Positions 33,814 through 42,252 of a stretch of DNA of 64,000 nucleotides are shown here, piece after piece (the first letter of the stretch is position 1; every line of letters starts with the position of its first letter). The position numbers and the translations under genes are program-made. Origin of the DNA: DASWTL01 sp966250385 (GTDB taxonomy: Bacteria > Bacteroidota > Bacteroidia > Sphingobacteriales > Sphingobacteriaceae); NCBI GenBank assembly GCA_966250385.1, contig CBINHC010000011.1, forward strand, positions 93,229 through 157,228, written 5' to 3'. The notes under the pieces are model-generated. The model saw only the letters and a list, made by a program, of their open reading frames with translations. It ran no database searches and was not told where the DNA came from.

Positions 33814-34851
33814 ATGAACATCCTGCTTACATGCGCCGGTAGACGGAATTACCTGGTTAATTATTTCAAGGAAGCCCTACAGGGATTCGGAAAGGTAATC
33901 GCTACTGACACCCAATATAACGCTCCTGCGCTCGCCGACGCCGATATTGCAGTTGAGGTTCCGTTTATTACGGACCCCAATTACATCAAGATATTGCTGC
34001 AGATCTGCAAGCAGAATGACGTGGATGCGATCCTGTCACTGAATGATCTGGAACTTCCCATCCTGGCCTCCCATAAGCCTGCGTTCATCGAGAACGGCGT
34101 TACGGCCATCGTGTCGGATCCGGTCGTCATCGATACCTGCTTCGATAAGTGGAAGACGCAGCTCTTTTTGCAGAAGCTGGGAATCAAAACGCCCAGGACC
34201 TACTTGTCGGTCCGCGAGGTCACCGAGGCCGTCGAGCAGAAAGAGGTGAGCTTTCCGCTGGTTATCAAACCGCGATGGGGCAGCGCCTCCATCGGGATCG
34301 AAGTGGTCGAAAGTATGGAAGAACTGGAGCTCGCACACCGTCTGCTGTCGATCCGGCTGCGGCGCAGTATTCTCTCCGACGCCGGGGATGCGGTGACGGA
34401 CCAGGTTATCCTGTTCCAGGAGAAGCTGGTCGGGCAGGAGTACGGCATGGATGTGCTGAATGACCTGAACGGAAATTATATCAGCAGTTTTGCGAAGAAA
34501 AAGATGGGCATGCGTGACGGCGAGACGGATAAGGCACAGCTCATCTCGGACAGCAGGTTCGACCAGCTGGGAGAACGGATCGGAACCGGCCTGAAGCATA
34601 TCGGAAACCTGGATATTGATGTCTTCGACACGGATGACGGCCTGTATATCCTCGAACTGAACCCGCGTTTCGGCGGGGGCTACCCGTTCACTCATCAGGG
34701 TGGTGTTAACGTTCCGGCCATTCTGATACAATGGCTGAAAGGCAATAACCATATCAATGAGTACCTCCGGTATAACCCCGGGCAGTCATTCGCAAAATGC
34801 GACCGGATCGTAGAAGTTTTTTCCGGCCACCTGGTCGAGAAATACGACTAA
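33814..34851 (+). CDS. ATP-grasp ligase (carbamoyl-phosphate synthase-like)
   Basis: A 345-residue ATP-dependent carboxylate-amine (or thiol) ligase. The pre-ATP-grasp domain begins MNILLTCAGRRNYLVNYF. The ATP-binding loop is LVIKPRWGSASIGIEVV, and metal ligands appear in YILELNPRFGGGYPFTHQGG. Such enzymes join an acyl phosphate to an amino group, for example attaching an amino acid. Between the GNAT, FemAB-like and PglE-like genes it may add an amino acid or organic acid to an amino-sugar of the repeat unit (inference). No close characterised relative is recognised. Confidence 0.86.
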   Translation: MNILLTCAGRRNYLVNYFKEALQGFGKVIATDTQYNAPALADADIAVEVPFITDPNYIKILLQICKQNDVDAILSLNDLELPILASHKPAFIENGVTAIVSDPVVIDTCFDKWKTQLFLQKLGIKTPRTYLSVREVTEAVEQKEVSFPLVIKPRWGSASIGIEVVESMEELELAHRLLSIRLRRSILSDAGDAVTDQVILFQEKLVGQEYGMDVLNDLNGNYISSFAKKKMGMRDGETDKAQLISDSRFDQLGERIGTGLKHIGNLDIDVFDTDDGLYILELNPRFGGGYPFTHQGGVNVPAILIQWLKGNNHINEYLRYNPGQSFAKCDRIVEVFSGHLVEKYD

Positions 34852-34946
34852 GCAACATGTCTTCCTTTTTATGTCTCTGCTACCGGCTGTCCCGGGATGC
34901 AGATTGAGAGTTTCTAGTCCATGTAACCATATTAAAGCTGCGAATT

Positions 34947-35774
34947 ATGCAAGGAAGTTTAAAAAAACTTGTAACATCCAATTATAAAGACCGGGCGAAA
35001 GCGTCTCTCAGAACGCCGCCGACCCTGCGGGAACTCACTTCTCAGGATGATTCGATCATTTTCCATATCGATCAGCTGCTGAAGAAGCATTATGATGCCG
35101 AAGTTTCCGCATATTCTATCTATAAAGATCCCAACTACCTGTATTTCTTCAAGTCGCTGATCGATAATGTGGTCGACCGGATATTCTACTGCCTGGATCC
35201 GGAATCCGAAACGTTCCTCGGTTTCGCACACTTCAAGATCAAGGCCAGTACGCTGGTGCTGAACAATATTATCATCTCCGGCGACTACCAGGGAGAAGGG
35301 GTAGGAGCTTATCTGCTTAGCAATTCCCTGAGGCAGCTTGCCGAGGAAGGTAGTGACTTTGCCTACTTCGAGCTTGAAGTCTTTGAGAAGAATGTCCGTG
35401 CCTTCAATTGGTATATCCGGATGGGCATGGACGTGGTGAACTACAATAACTGGTATAATATCACCAGTTATTTCCGGAACGACATGGCCGGAAGCCCCGG
35501 AGGATATGACAAGGCATCCTTCACCTGTGTATATGACCAGAACGGTTTCAAACAGCTCATGCATCAGGGCCTGCATATCGGGACCCTGATTAATGAAACG
35601 CACCTGATCATCCGGACCGAGATCGATTATAACCTCTGGCGGAAGATACACTGGTATTTCAAGGAATCAGCCCTGAAGTCGGTCTGCCTGGTTTCGAAAA
35701 AGAAGCACGACCTGTTTCTGATCGACAAATCATTTCTGCTCCGGATCCCTTTTAGCAAATTAGAGTTCACCTGA
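34947..35774 (+). CDS. GNAT-like acyltransferase with an extra C-terminal region
   Basis: A 275-residue protein with no signal peptide. Residues about 20-170 form a GNAT fold: FLGFAHFKIKASTLVLNNII leads to the acetyl-CoA site SGDYQGEGVGAYLLSNSL, then FELEVFEKNVRAFNWYIRMG. The last 105 residues (from about 171) do not match anything I recognise and could bind the acceptor. It lies between the ATP-grasp and FemAB-like genes, so an acyl-transfer role on a sugar or lipid-linked intermediate is plausible. A gap of 95 bases separates it from the ATP-grasp gene. Confidence 0.75.
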   Translation: MQGSLKKLVTSNYKDRAKASLRTPPTLRELTSQDDSIIFHIDQLLKKHYDAEVSAYSIYKDPNYLYFFKSLIDNVVDRIFYCLDPESETFLGFAHFKIKASTLVLNNIIISGDYQGEGVGAYLLSNSLRQLAEEGSDFAYFELEVFEKNVRAFNWYIRMGMDVVNYNNWYNITSYFRNDMAGSPGGYDKASFTCVYDQNGFKQLMHQGLHIGTLINETHLIIRTEIDYNLWRKIHWYFKESALKSVCLVSKKKHDLFLIDKSFLLRIPFSKLEFT

Positions 35775-35787
35775 TTGAATAGACAAC

Positions 35788-36843
35788 ATGATGATTATGG
35801 AAGTGAAGACAACCCATTCCTACTATACAATACCTGTCGATGAGAAGCAGGCCTGGAAGAATACCATAAAAAGTGCCCAGGCCTACGACTTTCATCACAC
35901 ATGGTATTACCATTCCCTGGAAACAGACACCCAGCCGTTATTATTTCTACTGGAACATAAAGACAACTTTATTGCGCTACCACTACTAAAACGAAAAATC
36001 GAGGGTACTGAATATTATGACTGTACCTCGGTATACGGCTATGCCGGACCGATTTCGAACAAGCCCTTCTGCCAGCTGGACGAAGATATGATCGAAGAAT
36101 TCCGTTATTCATTCGAAAGCTTTCTGCAGAAAGAAAAGATCGTCAGCGTTTTTTCACGGCTTCACCCGATCCTGCATCAGGAAGTGCTGCTTGAACGCCT
36201 CGGCGGGATCCACAACGACGGTAAGACGGTAGCCGTGGACCTTGCAGTTTCCCACGAGGAGCAGGTGCGCAACTATCGCCGGGCGATCCGGATGAAGATC
36301 AACCAGCTGCGGAAAAAAGGCTTTACCGTCCGTGAAGCGAACAGCAAGTATGAACTGAAGGAATTTGTCCGGATCTATACCGAAAATATGATCAAGGTCA
36401 ACGCATCGGAGTCCTACTTCTTTGATGAATCCTATTTTGCAAACCTGCTGAATGCCGAGGACTTTGAAAGCAAACTGCTGCTGGCGTACTATGACAACCG
36501 GATCACATCAGGGATCATCGTAACCTGCTCCCACAACATCATGCAGACCCACCTTGCGGCTACCAGCAATGACTTCCTGCATGAGGCACCTATGAAGCTC
36601 CTGTTTGACGAGGCAAGCATCTTCGGCCGTCAGATGGGCATGCGCTATCTGCATCTGGGAGGCGGAGTAGGGGGTAAGGAAGATTCCCTTTTCGTCTTCA
36701 AATCCGGATTTTCGAACCTGTTTTTTGAGTTCAATACCTGGCGGTATATTGCCAATCAGCCTGTTTATAACCAACTGGTCGAAGAAAAATGCAAAGGAAA
36801 GGAATTTACGAATCCGATATTCCCTCTTTACAGAAGTTCGTGA
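35788..36843 (+). CDS. FemAB-like / GNAT-type aminoacyl- or acyltransferase
   Basis: A 351-residue protein resembling the FemAB/acetyltransf_6 superfamily, whose members transfer aminoacyl or acyl groups to peptidoglycan precursors, sugars or lipids. Family-type features are FHHTWYYHSLETDTQ near residue 30, the basic helix YRRAIRMKINQLRKKGF near residue 170, and LHLGGGVGGKEDSLFVFKSG near residue 290. The start is uncertain among three ATGs within 12 bases (35788, 35791, 35797). Close spacing with the upstream GNAT gene suggests joint action. The donor (aminoacyl-tRNA, acyl-CoA or acyl carrier) cannot be read from sequence. Confidence 0.78.
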   Translation: MMIMEVKTTHSYYTIPVDEKQAWKNTIKSAQAYDFHHTWYYHSLETDTQPLLFLLEHKDNFIALPLLKRKIEGTEYYDCTSVYGYAGPISNKPFCQLDEDMIEEFRYSFESFLQKEKIVSVFSRLHPILHQEVLLERLGGIHNDGKTVAVDLAVSHEEQVRNYRRAIRMKINQLRKKGFTVREANSKYELKEFVRIYTENMIKVNASESYFFDESYFANLLNAEDFESKLLLAYYDNRITSGIIVTCSHNIMQTHLAATSNDFLHEAPMKLLFDEASIFGRQMGMRYLHLGGGVGGKEDSLFVFKSGFSNLFFEFNTWRYIANQPVYNQLVEEKCKGKEFTNPIFPLYRSS

Positions 36844-36965
36844 CCTGTTTAATCTGCCCATACATCTACCAACCATCTGCCAGTCTCAGGATACCCCTAC
36901 ACATCTGCCCGGTATCCTGATGACATCCAGACTTACCTGGTGTTTTACCTCTTATCTGCAACCCT

Positions 36966-38123
36966 ATGAAGAACAAAATCTGGTTATCCTGCCCGCATAT
37001 GGGCGGGAATGAATTGACTTATGTGCAAAATGCTTTTGAAACCAACTGGATCGCTCCCCTGGGTCCCCATGTGGACGGGTTTGAACATGACCTGGAGACC
37101 TATCTCAAGGAAGACGTCCATGTGGCGGCCCTGAGTTCCGGTACGTCAGCGCTCCACCTGGCGCTGATTATACTGAATGTGCAACCCGGGGACGAGGTGA
37201 TCTGCCAGTCGATGACCTTCTCGGCGTCTGCGAATCCGATCGCCTATCAGAAAGCGATTCCTGTTTTCATCGACAGCGAGGAGCAGACCTGGAACATGGA
37301 TCCTGAGCAACTGGAGATCGCTATCCGTGACCGGATCAGCAAGGGTAAAAAGCCCAAAGCCATCATTGTGGTTCACCTGTACGGAATGCCCGCCCGAATG
37401 GACCGGATCATGGAGATTTCCCGGCTATACGAAATACCGGTTATCGAGGACGCTGCCGAAGCGCTTGGTTCCAGCTACAACGGCCGGAAACTGGGGACTT
37501 TCGGTGACCTGAGTATCCTGTCTTTCAACGGAAACAAGATCATCACGACCTCCGGCGGAGGAGCCCTGGTTTCCCGGAACCCCGAGTGGATCAGTCAGGC
37601 CCGGTTTCTGGCCACCCAGGCCCGGGATCAGGCGCCGCATTACCAGCATTCGCAGATCGGCTATAACTACCGGATGAGCAACGTATGCGCGGGTATCGGC
37701 CGGGGCCAGATGGAAGTGCTGCCGCTGCGGGTCTATCAGCGCCGGAAGATCTTTGAATATTACCGGAATGCGCTCGCAGCATTTCCCGAGATCAGGTTCC
37801 AGAATGAACCGGGAGACGAATACTACTCCAATCACTGGCTGACCGCCGTTACCATCGGCAACCCGGGCGATCATGAAGAGATCCGGCTGGCCCTTCAGAA
37901 CGAGAATATCGAGTCCCGGCCGCTGTGGAAACCGATGCATATGCAGCCCGTGTTCGCCGGTGCGCCCTACTACGGCACCGGGGTGAGCGAACGGCTGTTC
38001 AGGACCGGCCTTTGCATTCCTTCCGGCTCGAATCTTTCCGCATTCGAACTCAATGAGGTCATCGGAAAGATCAGGGAAACCCTTACTGCCGGTCAGAAAG
38101 TCTATATGAGATCGGCCAGCTAA
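36966..38123 (+). CDS. DegT/DnrJ/EryC1 aminotransferase (PglE-like)
   Basis: A PLP-dependent sugar aminotransferase of 385 residues. The PLP-binding lysine is K191 in SFNGNKIITTSGGG. EDAAEALGSSYNGRKLGTFG and the early SSGTSALHLALIIL are standard motifs. It is close to PglE-type enzymes, which convert UDP-4-keto-6-deoxy-GlcNAc to the 4-amino sugar. The needed 4-keto substrate is supplied by the PglF-like dehydratase encoded next, 75 bases downstream. Confidence 0.92.
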   Translation: MKNKIWLSCPHMGGNELTYVQNAFETNWIAPLGPHVDGFEHDLETYLKEDVHVAALSSGTSALHLALIILNVQPGDEVICQSMTFSASANPIAYQKAIPVFIDSEEQTWNMDPEQLEIAIRDRISKGKKPKAIIVVHLYGMPARMDRIMEISRLYEIPVIEDAAEALGSSYNGRKLGTFGDLSILSFNGNKIITTSGGGALVSRNPEWISQARFLATQARDQAPHYQHSQIGYNYRMSNVCAGIGRGQMEVLPLRVYQRRKIFEYYRNALAAFPEIRFQNEPGDEYYSNHWLTAVTIGNPGDHEEIRLALQNENIESRPLWKPMHMQPVFAGAPYYGTGVSERLFRTGLCIPSGSNLSAFELNEVIGKIRETLTAGQKVYMRSAS

Positions 38124-38198
38124 GGCCTGATTACCAGCAATACCTACCAGACCTGGCCGGATCCCCTGATCCGGGCAGGTCGTTCAGCATATACTCCT

Positions 38199-40139
38199 AT
38201 GAAAAACCTGCTAATACATAATAAAGTCGTACCGAAGTGGATCGTACTGCTCATTGACCAGTTCATTATCAGCTGGTCCTTTGCAGTTTCATTTTTTGTG
38301 GTTCGAAAGTTTGAGTTCTCGGATGTTCTCCGGGGACACTTTCTGGTCTACCTGGGCCTGTACTGCACAGTGTCCCTTTCGGTCTTTTATCTGATGCGGA
38401 TTCATACCGGCGTGATCCGGTATTCGAATTCCCATGATTTCCTCCGGATCTTTTCTGCCGTACTGAACTGTACCATCCTGTATTGGGTACTGATCAGTTT
38501 TCCGGTTGATGACCTGTTCAATATCACCCTCAGTGAGGTGAATTCGGCGCTGTTCATCAACTTCTTTGTTTCCTCGACCCTGCTGATCCTGATGCGGGTA
38601 GGGGTTAAGGGATTTTTCCGGGCGGTGAAAAATTCCAGTTCCGGTCCCCGGGATATTGTACTGATCTATGGCTCCGACCGGACTTCGATCCTGATCAAGA
38701 ATGCGGTGGAATCCAGTACGGCGCTTTTCGTGGCCGGATTCATCGACAGCGATTACAGCAAGGTCGACAAGTACATCGAACAGAAGCGGGTATACCACCC
38801 GAAGGACATTCTGTACCTGAAGAACACCTACAACGTCACCAAGCTCCTGGTCGTAACCGATATGCTGAAAACCGAAAGCGAGAAGGCCATTGTGGAGACC
38901 TGCATAGAGCTCGGAATCCGTGTATGCACCGTTCCGCCTTCTGACGAGTGGGTTTATGGCAAGCTGAATATGAAACAGCTCCAGGCGCTGAAGATCGAGG
39001 ACCTGCTTCAGCGGGAACCGATCGTGATTCAGACGACCAATATCCTTTCCCAGCTGTCCGGAAAACGGATCCTGATTACGGGCGCTGCCGGTTCAATCGG
39101 CTCGGAGATCGTCCGCCAGGTCATGACCTACTATCCCGAAATGGTCATCCTGTGCGATCAGGCCGAATCGCCGCTGCATGAACTGCAGCTTGAGATCGAG
39201 GAGAATTTTCCGGGGGTAGCCTCAAAGATCTACATTTCCAACATTCAGAATTACAGCCGGATGGAGGCGCTGTTCAATGATTACAGGCCTGATATCGTAT
39301 TCCATGCCGCTGCCTATAAGCATGTGCCGATGATGGAAAATAACCCGACAGAGGCCGTTCTGACCAATGTGCTGGGTACCAAGAATATTGCCGATCTTGC
39401 CATTGCCTATAATGTGGACAAGTTCATCATGATCAGCACGGACAAAGCGGTGAATCCGACCAATGTTATGGGAGCGTCCAAACGGATCGCGGAGATCTAC
39501 ATCCAGGCGCTGAGCAACCGGACCGCTTCCGGTACGCAGATCGACGCAAAAACGGCTTCCATGAAAGGTGTGAAGACCAAATTCATTACGACCCGGTTCG
39601 GGAATGTTCTGGGATCGAACGGGTCAGTGATCCCGCGGTTCCGCGCGCAGATCGATAAGGGCGGTCCGGTCACCGTCACTCACCCGGATATTACCCGGTA
39701 CTTCATGACCATCCCCGAAGCCGTCCAGTTGGTGCTGGAAGCCGGAGCGATGGGTAACGGGGGCGAAATCTTCATTTTTGATATGGGAAAACCGGTCAAG
39801 ATCGTTGATCTGGCCTATAAGATGATCAAACTGGCCGGACTGATCCCGGATCAGGATATCAAGGTCGTATTCACCGGCCTGAGGCCGGGAGAGAAACTGT
39901 ATGAGGAACTCCTGCAGCAGGAGGAACATGATATTCCGACCCACCATGAAAAGATCAGGATTTCCAAGGTCCGGACCTATCCTTATGCTGAGGTGGTCCA
40001 GAACATCACCGAGCTGATCGCACTGAACCAGGAGAATAACGAACTGGAAGTTGTGCGTAAAATGAAGGCGATCGTTCCGGAATACAAGAGCAAGAATTCG
40101 CGGTACGAAGACATTGACGTTATGTTGAAACTTGCCTGA
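38199..40139 (+). CDS. Membrane UDP-GlcNAc 4,6-dehydratase (PglF/CapD/WbpM-like)
   Basis: A 646-residue protein with four N-terminal membrane segments (about residues 15-160), a first nucleotide-binding fold (DIVLIYGSDRTSILI) and a second, catalytic SDR domain. The second domain starts RILITGAAGSIGSEI near residue 290 and has YKHVPMMENNPTEAVLTNV and ISTDKAVNPTNVMGASKR. It removes water from UDP-GlcNAc to give UDP-4-keto-6-deoxy-GlcNAc. With the PglE-like aminotransferase, an N-acyltransferase and the PglC-like enzyme it completes a bacillosamine-type route. It is the last gene of the locus. Confidence 0.93.
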   Translation: MKNLLIHNKVVPKWIVLLIDQFIISWSFAVSFFVVRKFEFSDVLRGHFLVYLGLYCTVSLSVFYLMRIHTGVIRYSNSHDFLRIFSAVLNCTILYWVLISFPVDDLFNITLSEVNSALFINFFVSSTLLILMRVGVKGFFRAVKNSSSGPRDIVLIYGSDRTSILIKNAVESSTALFVAGFIDSDYSKVDKYIEQKRVYHPKDILYLKNTYNVTKLLVVTDMLKTESEKAIVETCIELGIRVCTVPPSDEWVYGKLNMKQLQALKIEDLLQREPIVIQTTNILSQLSGKRILITGAAGSIGSEIVRQVMTYYPEMVILCDQAESPLHELQLEIEENFPGVASKIYISNIQNYSRMEALFNDYRPDIVFHAAAYKHVPMMENNPTEAVLTNVLGTKNIADLAIAYNVDKFIMISTDKAVNPTNVMGASKRIAEIYIQALSNRTASGTQIDAKTASMKGVKTKFITTRFGNVLGSNGSVIPRFRAQIDKGGPVTVTHPDITRYFMTIPEAVQLVLEAGAMGNGGEIFIFDMGKPVKIVDLAYKMIKLAGLIPDQDIKVVFTGLRPGEKLYEELLQQEEHDIPTHHEKIRISKVRTYPYAEVVQNITELIALNQENNELEVVRKMKAIVPEYKSKNSRYEDIDVMLKLA

Positions 40140-40481
40140 TAATGAGGCTGTTGAATCGTTCTGCTTACAGGAAAAGGCGAACTATTATCGTTAAAGCACA
40201 TTTTCGGGCGTGTTTCGGCGGATTCATGCACAGGGTGGGAAAAAAATGTAACTTTTCTGAAACCGCTTTCGCAGTTGACTGTTAATTTACTACATCAACT
40301 ACGAACGCTATGAGAACGTCTACACACAACCCATTTTACTTTTCATCTACAGGACATTTTGAGCAGAAAGACCGCGAGCTGATACCCTAACTGATTACCA
40401 CGTACTTGTTGTTTAGCGATCAACCCTCACCGGGTTCGAAACTAATTGATTCCAATTGTATCATCATTAACCTCAATACCT
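40140..40481. other. Gene-free stretch at the end of the polysaccharide locus
   Basis: 342 bases. TAACTTTT near 40228 resembles a -7 box at 7 of 8 positions and could serve the HTH gene. A 26-codon frame at 40310-40390 is visible but has no supporting feature. No terminator-like hairpin with a T-run was found behind the dehydratase gene. Confidence 0.4.
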
Positions 40482-40907
40482 ATGGAGCAGCATACCGGGG
40501 CAATCGTCGAAAGAGTAGTCAGACGAAGCGGCCTAAGCATCACAGAACTAGCCAGGAGGATCCACGTTAACCGACGGTCCGTATACAACTGGTTTGAACA
40601 GAAAACACTGAAACTGGATATTATCCAGAAGATCGGCTGTGTACTCGGCCATGATTTTTCAGTGGAGTTTCCTGAATACTTCGATAAGGGAGAACTGACG
40701 CAGATGAAACGTCTGATTGATTCTCCGATGGAAGATTCAGCGCCTGCACAAGGTGAGAGCGTCTACTTCTGGATGAACAAGTACATCGCGCTGCTGGAGA
40801 AGTACAATGAGCTTCTGCGGAAACAGGCGGTTTCAGAGGAAACGAACGTTGCGGCTTCAGCGCCGGAACCGTTTTACTTCAAATCCCAGTCCCAAGGCGT
40901 TTATTAA
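40482..40907 (+). CDS. Helix-turn-helix DNA-binding protein
   Basis: A 141-residue cytosolic protein from the ATG at 40482 (MEQHTGAIVERVVRRSGLSI). Residues 8-45 form an XRE/Fis-like helix-turn-helix (SGLSITELARRIHVNRRSVY, then NWFEQK). The middle contains GHDFSVEFPEYF, and the C-terminal half is charged and may be helical (YIALLEKYNELLRKQA). It is a probable regulator; its place between the polysaccharide locus and the tRNA makes it a candidate regulator of that locus, but no target is shown. An in-frame start at 40446 has no support. It is closed by an intrinsic terminator. Confidence 0.8.
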   Translation: MEQHTGAIVERVVRRSGLSITELARRIHVNRRSVYNWFEQKTLKLDIIQKIGCVLGHDFSVEFPEYFDKGELTQMKRLIDSPMEDSAPAQGESVYFWMNKYIALLEKYNELLRKQAVSEETNVAASAPEPFYFKSQSQGVY

Positions 40908-40926
40908 CCAACCTTGTCAACCTGAT

Positions 40927-40959
40927 AAGCCCCTCCGCACGCCGGAAAGGGCTTTTTTT
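40927..40959 (+). terminator. Intrinsic terminator of the HTH gene
   Basis: AAGCCC (40927-40932) pairs with GGGCTT (40949-40954), with an inner TCCG/CGGA stem, followed by a run of T to 40959. Confidence 0.85.
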
Positions 40960-41009
40960 GTTTGTTTCCGGTTCATACTTAGCGGGTTGAATCTATTGTA
41001 ATATAATTT

Positions 41010-41039
41010 TTTGAAATTAATGCCGTTTTCCTACTTTTG
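41010..41039 (+). promoter_or_regulatory. Promoter of tRNA-Arg
   Basis: TTTG (41010-41013), 18 bases, then TACTTTTG (41032-41039): an exact match to the phylum consensus on both boxes, 12 bases before the first base of the tRNA. Confidence 0.75.
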
Positions 41040-41050
41040 TGCACGGTTTT

Positions 41051-41124
41051 GCCTCCATAGCTCAGCTGGATAGAGCATCGGTTTTCTAAACCGCAGGTCA
41101 CAGGTTCGAATCCTGTTGGGGGTA
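41051..41124 (+). tRNA. tRNA-Arg (anticodon TCT)
   Basis: A cloverleaf folds by hand. The acceptor arms are GCCTCCA (41051-41057) and TGGGGGT (41117-41123) with G-U pairs; the D-stem is GCTC/GAGC. The anticodon loop TTTCTAA has TCT at 41085-41087, and the T-arm is ACAGG-TTCGAAT-CCTGT. One pair at the base of the anticodon stem (T-C) is mismatched. The discriminator is A41124 and CCA is not encoded. It reads AGA codons. It has its own promoter and terminator, and the accessory zone begins right behind it. Confidence 0.93.
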
Positions 41125-41129
41125 CATTT

Positions 41130-41162
41130 AAAGCCTTCTGGTTAACTCCAGAGGGCTTTTTT
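41130..41162 (+). terminator. Intrinsic terminator of tRNA-Arg
   Basis: AAAGCCTTCTGG (41130-41141) pairs with CCAGAGGGCTTT around a TTAACT loop and runs into a T-tract ending at 41162. It is directly followed by the group II intron 5' end. Confidence 0.9.
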
Positions 41163-41165
41163 GTT

Positions 41166-41764
41166 GTGTGCCGGGCATGTGCACAATCTATAGGGTGAAA
41201 GTCCCGAACACGCTTTACAGTAGGGAGTGTTAGCCAAGAGCAAGGGTGTCGCGGGTGACTGCGAATCTGAAAGAAGCTGGCGGCAAAAGTCTGCGCCTAC
41301 GGACAGAAACTGCATATAAGGCGGGCTGGTATGGGTGATGCTGCAAAGGAAGCAAAAGCCCCATACTGTACGGAATACCAGTACGTAAATGCAGAGGCGA
41401 CATGGACTGAAAGGGTGTGCACTTACCCCGGGAGATCTGACGGTATGCTGGCGGAGGGAGACGCGCAGCCTGAAGCGGCAACAACCTGTAGCGATACAGG
41501 GCGGTATCGTCAGAAGTCAGCAGAGGCCATAGTAGCGGGGGAACCTACGAAGGGCTGAATGTTAGAATAAGGGAACCGAGTTACAAGGTTTTACAAAGAA
41601 AGCGTCGAAAGCCGAACCACGTCAGAGAACTGCTTGCCGGAGGATAGGTCGGAAACCGAAAGTAGAGGGCAAGAGGTGCTTAGCCGATTTGTGAGACAGT
41701 AAGGGTGTTTCCCTGCAAAGTAAAGTTTGACAAGGATGCTTGAACAGATCATGGACAGAAGTCA
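41166..41764 (+). mobile_element. Truncated group II intron (5' part with start of its maturase frame)
   Basis: The sequence begins GTGTG (41166-41170), the group II 5' consensus, and continues with intron-like structured RNA: TAGGGTGAAAGTCCC, AGTGTTAGCCAAGAGCAAGG, GCGGGGGAACCTACGAAGGG and the GAACCGAGTTACAAGG-type stretch. The frame starting at 41736 (MLEQIMDRSQ) matches the usual start of LtrA-type intron reverse transcriptases. It is lost after about ten codons, where an IS21 transposase sequence takes over. No domain V/VI or reverse-transcriptase core was found downstream, so the element is dead. It sits 3 bases behind the tRNA terminator T-run, an insertion site typical of group IIC introns; the class is not proven. 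Confidence 0.75.
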
Positions 41765-42252
41765 GCGTACCCTGAAAGAGCTGAATGCAGCCATCCGGGA
41801 ACTTTTGGACGAACACAATCACCAGCTGCTACAGCGGGAAGCCATCAGCCCGGTGGCAGAAGTTCCGGCAGTATGAAGCCGCCTCCCTTTCTCCACTTCC
41901 TACCAGCCGCTATCAGATCAAGTGTTATAAAAAGGCGACGGTGATGAAGAACTGCCATATCCAGCTGGAGAAGCATTATTACAGCGTGCCGTATCGGTAT
42001 ATCGGCAAAGAAGTACGGATCGTTTATACCAATCAGGATGTGTACATCTTCCATCAACAGGACCGCATTGCGGTTCATTCACGCGGCTTGCGACCGAATG
42101 CCTACACAACTCAACAAGATCATTTGTCGTCCTCGCACCGCTTTGTAGCCGAATGGAAGCCAGAGAAGTTCCTGTCCTGGGCTGAACGGATCAGCCCTGA
42201 AGTCAAAGACTACATCGCCTTTATTCTGCAGCAAAAAATCTGTCCCGCGTAG
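41765..42252 (+). pseudogene. Remnant of IS21-family transposase IstA (C-terminal part, frameshifted)
   Basis: From about 41765 the frame reads TLKELNAAIRELLDEHNHQL, a typical IstA segment. Near 41838 it shifts: one extra base moves the homology to the next frame, which continues as RWQKFRQYEAASLSPLPTSR, KHYYSVPYRYIGKEVRIVYT and SSHRFVAEWKPEKFLSWAER. It stops at 42252, before the normal IstA end. The N-terminal HTH and DDE catalytic core are absent, as are istB and terminal inverted repeats. The 5' end is joined to the intron maturase start. It is nonfunctional. Confidence 0.85.

Noticed and set aside
40310..40390. 26-codon frame as a leader peptide
   Set aside because: No attenuator structure, residue bias or conserved feature supports it.
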